Shown here: piece after piece, positions 60,492 through 64,000 of the stretch
Numbering within the stretch: the first letter of the stretch is position 1
Layout of the letters: the number at the start of each line of letters is the position of its first letter
Assembly: GCA_937951875.1 (NCBI GenBank)
Contig: CALGAN010000039.1
Coordinates: 1-64,000 of the forward strand
Length of the DNA: 64,000 nt
Direction: 5' to 3'
DNA from: an uncultured Alkalilimnicola sp.
GTDB lineage: Bacteria; Pseudomonadota; Gammaproteobacteria; Nitrococcales; AK92
The notes under the pieces: generated by a model
Databases searched by the model: none
Told to the model about the DNA's origin: nothing
The model's input: the letters and a program-made list of their open reading frames with translations, nothing else
Translations under genes and position numbers: made by a program

Positions 60492-61847
60492 TCAGTTGCT
60501 GACCCAGTCGTTGAAGATCACCTGGATGGCGTGCTGCGACGAAGCCCAGTTGGGCACGTTGATCACCTGCGGCCGCTGGCGGTCGCCACGGGGATAGCTC
60601 ACCAGCGAGATGGTGCCGTTCGGCGGGTTCGCGGCGGGCAGGAACACGTCGACGCCGGCCTGGAACGGCTGCAAGTTGAAGTACCGCAGCGGGCTCAGCG
60701 TGGTCAGCCCTGGGGTGACGGTGTCGTCATGGATGTGGAGGGCGATGTTGGTGTCGCCCACGTCGCGGGTGATGACGTTGCGCCCGCCGATTTCGAGCAC
60801 GTCGTTGCCGGTGAGCCGATCGCCCCACCACTCCTTGTAGCGGGTGATCACCAGCGTCGCGTGGTGATCGCTGGTGTTGGTGTTGCGGGCCAGGTCAGAG
60901 TCGGCCGACGACAGCAGCAGCCGCACCAGGCTGGTGTCGCGCAGGAAGGGCTGGAAGTAGTAGTGGTAGGTGCGCGGGCCGGCGCCGCTCACCTCGATCT
61001 CGTAGCGCGCCTGCGGATCGAGCTGCGCCGGACCCCAATTGCCGTTCGCTCCGACCACGAACTCCGCCACGGGCGCCGAGGCCGACCGGTGTCCGGTATT
61101 GGCGTGGATCGGCCAGACCTTGACCCGCGCGCCGGCCGCTCCCTGGTTGGAGGGGAAATACACCGCGCGCCCGGACACCGCGACCGGATTCGCCATCGGC
61201 ACGATGGCGGTGGTGGTCGGCTGGCTGCCGGTCAGGAATTTGTACTGCTCGACGAACGACTCGGCCGAGGTCACCACCTCCACGTGCGACTGATTGGTGA
61301 AGTAGACGTTGTTGGAGCCGAGCCGACGGCCGCTGGTGACGAAGATGCCCATGCACTGCACCCGGCCGGGGCAGGTGGTGGAGGTGAAGCCGTCGATGCC
61401 GATGTACTTCTCGACCTTGGCCGCCCGGCTGGACGAGGTGAGATAGCCGCCCAGCAGCGTCGAGCCGACCGAGGTACCCATGGAGTGCGCCACCAGGTGC
61501 ACCTTGTCGACCTGGAAGCGGTTGCGGACTTCGTCGACGAAGCGGTCGAGATCGGCGGCGCTGTGCGGCGAGGTGCCGTTGTACTCGAACGCGAGGATGC
61601 GCTCGGCCGGATAGCCGTTGCTGGCGAAGCGCATGGCCTGGGTGAGGTATTGCGCGCCGGAGCCGGCGGCGCCGTGCACGAAGATGATGGGCAACGGCCC
61701 CTGCCCGCTAGGCGGGTCCTGGGGCGGCGTCGGGTTGATCGCGAACGCGCTGCCGGCCATCCCCAAGGCCGCCGCGGCCAGCAGCGCTCTCAACGCCGGC
61801 AAGCGGCGACCGATACGCGGGTGATCGTTCTTTCTTGATGCAGGCAT
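60492..61847 (-). CDS. Secreted alpha/beta hydrolase (lipase-like)
   Basis: A 451-residue exported hydrolase. The signal peptide ends at GSAFA. The core shows the oxyanion loop LPIIFVHGAAGSGAQYL, and the nucleophile elbow HLVAHSMGTSVGS (Ser in AHSMG), as in triacylglycerol and polyester lipases. GIDGFTSTTCPGRVQCMG has two cysteines that may bond. After about residue 250 a beta-rich domain follows (VWPIHANTGHRSASAPVAEF and onward) that looks like a carbohydrate- or lipid-binding module. GGAGGAGTTGCC precedes the ATG. The likely substrate is an extracellular lipid or polyester (inference). Confidence 0.85.
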   Translation of the reverse strand: MPASRKNDHPRIGRRLPALRALLAAAALGMAGSAFAINPTPPQDPPSGQGPLPIIFVHGAAGSGAQYLTQAMRFASNGYPAERILAFEYNGTSPHSAADLDRFVDEVRNRFQVDKVHLVAHSMGTSVGSTLLGGYLTSSSRAAKVEKYIGIDGFTSTTCPGRVQCMGIFVTSGRRLGSNNVYFTNQSHVEVVTSAESFVEQYKFLTGSQPTTTAIVPMANPVAVSGRAVYFPSNQGAAGARVKVWPIHANTGHRSASAPVAEFVVGANGNWGPAQLDPQARYEIEVSGAGPRTYHYYFQPFLRDTSLVRLLLSSADSDLARNTNTSDHHATLVITRYKEWWGDRLTGNDVLEIGGRNVITRDVGDTNIALHIHDDTVTPGLTTLSPLRYFNLQPFQAGVDVFLPAANPPNGTISLVSYPRGDRQRPQVINVPNWASSQHAIQVIFNDWVSN

Positions 61848-62079
61848 GGCAACTCCTCCGTGAAGTCCGCGGCTGCGGCCGCGAACGGTTTCTTCCTTGT
61901 CGACGAGCGCCCGTGCGGCTCCTCCGGGGCGTGCGCCCGGCGGCGACCATCACGATGGTGGTGAGCGCGGGAGCACGAACCAGAAGCTCCGCGCGGGGCA
62001 TGGGAGCCCGCCGCACCCGACTGACGAGATCCGGCGGACGACAGGGACGCTAGCAAAGGAGAGCCGGCGGAACTTGAAC

Positions 62080-62910
62080 TTACTTTCCCGTCGCGGCCGA
62101 TCGCAGCGGCGCTTGATAGCGGACCCGCACCACCCGCCGGCTGCACACCGCCGACGGCGCGACGCCGAACCACTGCTGCCACTGCCGGCTGAAATGGGCG
62201 GAATCGCAGAAGCCGGCGCCGACGGCGATCTCGGTGAGCGTCCGCCCCGAGCCCATGGCTGCCCAGGCGCGCGCGGCCTTGCGCCAGAGCCGATAGCTGC
62301 GCATCGACAGCCCCACCGTGCGGGTGAACAGCGCCGAGGCCCGGCTGTAGGACAGGCCGAGTTCCCGGGCCAGCTCCGCGAGCGTGATGTCCGGGTTGCG
62401 CTGCACCAGCGCGCGCAGGTGCATGGCCTGGGCGTCGGCCCGCTCGCTGGCGTCGACCGCCAGCTGGCGCGCCAGGCTCGCCACCAGTGCGTCGAACAGC
62501 GCCCGCGCGTCGGCCAGCGTGAGTTCGCTATGCACCGCGCGCGCGAGCTGCGGCGCGAGATGTTCGAACACCGACCAGTCCAACGGACGGATGGTCGGCC
62601 CCACTTCCTTGTTGAGCGCGCAGAACAGCGCATGCTCGGGCTGGATGTTGGCGCTCACCAGCGGCATGCCCTCCGCCTCCAGCCGCCGCGCCACCAGCGA
62701 GCCGACCACGGCAGCGCGGCAGCGGATGCGCCGGCGGCCGGTGTCGACCTCGAACGGCTCCTGCGCAGTGGTCAACAGCAGAGCGATGGGGTGTCGGGCG
62801 GTGCGCCGGCTCGGCAGACCGCGGCCGGCGAACAGGAAGCCGTCGTGGTACTGGTAGAGCCAGTTGCGGAACAGCGCCGCCGCGCCGGGAGCGGATGTCG
62901 TGGACGCCAT
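62080..62910 (-). CDS. AraC family transcriptional regulator
   Basis: A 276-residue regulator. The C-terminal double helix-turn-helix is LAELARELGLSYSRASALFT and LTEIAVGAGFCDSAHFSRQW, typical AraC spacing. The N-terminal ~160 residues (WLYQYHDGFLFAGRGLPSRR, then CRAAVVGSLVARRLEAEGMP) are an effector domain of the cupin-like kind seen in short AraC proteins. It lies 232 bases upstream of the secreted hydrolase on the same strand and may control it. No strong ribosome site precedes the start. Confidence 0.88.
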   Translation of the reverse strand: MASTTSAPGAAALFRNWLYQYHDGFLFAGRGLPSRRTARHPIALLLTTAQEPFEVDTGRRRIRCRAAVVGSLVARRLEAEGMPLVSANIQPEHALFCALNKEVGPTIRPLDWSVFEHLAPQLARAVHSELTLADARALFDALVASLARQLAVDASERADAQAMHLRALVQRNPDITLAELARELGLSYSRASALFTRTVGLSMRSYRLWRKAARAWAAMGSGRTLTEIAVGAGFCDSAHFSRQWQQWFGVAPSAVCSRRVVRVRYQAPLRSAATGK

Positions 62911-63035
62911 GGGTCACCCGAGTACGAACGCCTGCACCTCAGCTTAGCGCAAATTCCGCGCACACCCGCCGTCATGAGAAGGCCGGCACGCCTATCGGCG
63001 TGCCGGCCCCGCTCGCCAGTCAGACCGCGCCGCCG

Positions 63036-64000
63036 CTACCGGCCGAAGTCCTCACGGTAGAGCTGATAGATCGGCCAGTTGGCGTAGTCCTCGAAGGTGC
63101 GGCGCACGCTCGCGGACACCGCGCCGAAGACGCTCTCCTTGGTCGGGCAATCCTCGGGCAAGATCCCTTCCTCGACCCAGCTCGGAGCGCCCGGCGCAAC
63201 CCCGAACTCAAAACCGCGCCCGCCGATCGTCGGCTCGAGTATCGCGTAGAAGCGTTCACGCCGGCCGACGCCATTCCGGTCGTTGGACTTGCACTGCTCC
63301 ATCACCCTGGGGAAGGCCACGCCCACCCCCTCGACCGGCCCGTTCTCGTACACCAGGGTCACGTCGTAGCTGGCATCCTCGCCGGTGCTGGTGGTGGCGT
63401 ACACCGTGTAGTGCTGGCCGTAGTAGGAGTGGCGGAGCACCGGCAGCGGTACCTCGGGATTGGGCTGGCCGTGTTCGGTCAGCAGCCAGTAACTGTCGGA
63501 CCAGGAGCGCCAGCCGCTGCTCGCGGCCTCGCTGAACCACTCCAGAGCGTCGAGCGCGATGGTCTCGCCGAGCGCGTTGAACTCCTCGACGAGGTGATAG
63601 ATCCTGAGCGGTTCGCCGGACGGCGTCACCTCCAGATCCTGCACCATAAAGCGCCTGCCGCCATCGGTCGGCGTCTCGCAGGTGTAGCCGTAGACGATGT
63701 TGCCGTAGGGGTTCTCGGCGCGCGAGTAGTAGCACTCGCCGTGGACCACGGTGATTGTCACCACGGCCGGCTCGGATTCGCCGTAGTCGTTGACGGCGAC
63801 GAAGCTGAACTGATCGCTGCCGGTGTACACCGGGTCGTACGGCTGGTAGGTGAACTCGCCGGTGAAGGAATCGACCATCTTGAGCTGGCCGCGAGCAGGC
63901 TCTTGGACGATCAAGAAGTAGTCGGCGAACTCCCCGGCCAGCCGGCCGCGGTAGGTCTCGCCGGCGACGACGGTGACGTCGAAGGCGGTCGCCTTGGGCT
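63036..64000 (-). CDS. C-terminal part of a protein with a cadherin/Ig-like repeat
   Basis: The frame is open to the window end, so the 5' part is missing; about 321 residues remain. The first ~90 visible residues contain one cadherin-like/Big_9-type repeat: AFDVTVVAGETYRGRL, MVDSFTGEFTYQPYDPVYTG, SDQFSFVAVNDYGESEPAVV. The remaining ~230 residues form an unrecognised, cysteine-containing (CYYSRAENPYGN, YGYTCETPTDGG) domain rich in Tyr and Trp. It is probably a large secreted or surface protein. The call concerns only the repeat; the rest is unassigned. Confidence 0.65.
   Translation of the reverse strand, partial: PKATAFDVTVVAGETYRGRLAGEFADYFLIVQEPARGQLKMVDSFTGEFTYQPYDPVYTGSDQFSFVAVNDYGESEPAVVTITVVHGECYYSRAENPYGNIVYGYTCETPTDGGRRFMVQDLEVTPSGEPLRIYHLVEEFNALGETIALDALEWFSEAASSGWRSWSDSYWLLTEHGQPNPEVPLPVLRHSYYGQHYTVYATTSTGEDASYDVTLVYENGPVEGVGVAFPRVMEQCKSNDRNGVGRRERFYAILEPTIGGRGFEFGVAPGAPSWVEEGILPEDCPTKESVFGAVSASVRRTFEDYANWPIYQLYREDFGR

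Overview
This window is a GC-rich (roughly two thirds G+C by eye) bacterial chromosome segment. The opening recA fragment, the type of acyl-CoA genes, the TAXI-type TRAP transporter, a CirA-like TonB receptor and Fur-box-like sites suggest a gammaproteobacterium with an environmental, lipid- or hydrocarbon-using lifestyle. The genus cannot be fixed from the sequence. I found no rRNA, tRNA, CRISPR array or intact insertion sequence.

Layout. 1-6.5 kb: the 3' end of recA, a small unknown protein, a hydroxyacid dehydrogenase divergent from an SDR, an acyl-CoA thioesterase, a CqsA-like alpha-hydroxyketone autoinducer synthase with an unusual double palindrome upstream, and a TetR/PaaI-thioesterase pair with a triple operator. 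6.5-17.8 kb: an ABC-2 exporter, a decayed gene, a chemoreceptor, a lone receiver protein, an MFS transporter, an MBL-fold lipoprotein, a small gene with a Fur-box-like site, a Lar-like protein, a hybrid histidine kinase and dbpA. 18-28.6 kb: a dienelactone hydrolase, a type B carboxylesterase lipoprotein, a TonB receptor, a hemerythrin-like/truncated-globin operon, an MFS transporter, a diguanylate cyclase and a PepSY protein.

28.6-37.8 kb: a long minus-strand operon reads flavin monooxygenase, SBF symporter, epimerase-type SDR, classical SDR and TauE exporter. The last three genes overlap by 4 nt each. A class D beta-lactamase follows downstream. A divergent AraC regulator sits at the head of the operon, with spaced decamer repeats in the promoter gap. 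A group II truncated globin and an acyl-CoA ligase follow. Together these look like uptake and oxidation of a hydrophobic, perhaps cyclic or terpenoid/steroid-like, substrate feeding acyl-CoA metabolism (inference).

38-41.7 kb is the accessory island: a decaying chromosomal integron. An IS3-type transposase fragment is fused to a truncated, amber-interrupted and frameshifted integron integrase. It faces a low-GC cassette array with three attC-like sites. One cassette encodes an intact EVE-HNH protein, a candidate modification-dependent nuclease; one encodes a membrane protein; two carry frameshifts.

42-59 kb returns to core-like catabolism: a TAXI-type TRAP transporter, a LysR regulator, an acyl-CoA dehydrogenase and two SDRs. 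A 38-nt element is shared by the TRAP and LysR/acyl-CoA-dehydrogenase promoters. Next come a PadR regulator with a promoter that predicts a leaderless mRNA, a nitronate-monooxygenase-like operon with a PadR-type palindrome, an M1-type metallopeptidase lipoprotein, a second diguanylate cyclase, a radical SAM protein and a peptide deformylase. 59-64 kb: a YghU-like GST between two related palindromic repeats, a secreted alpha/beta hydrolase, an AraC regulator and the 3' end of a protein with a cadherin/Ig-like repeat.
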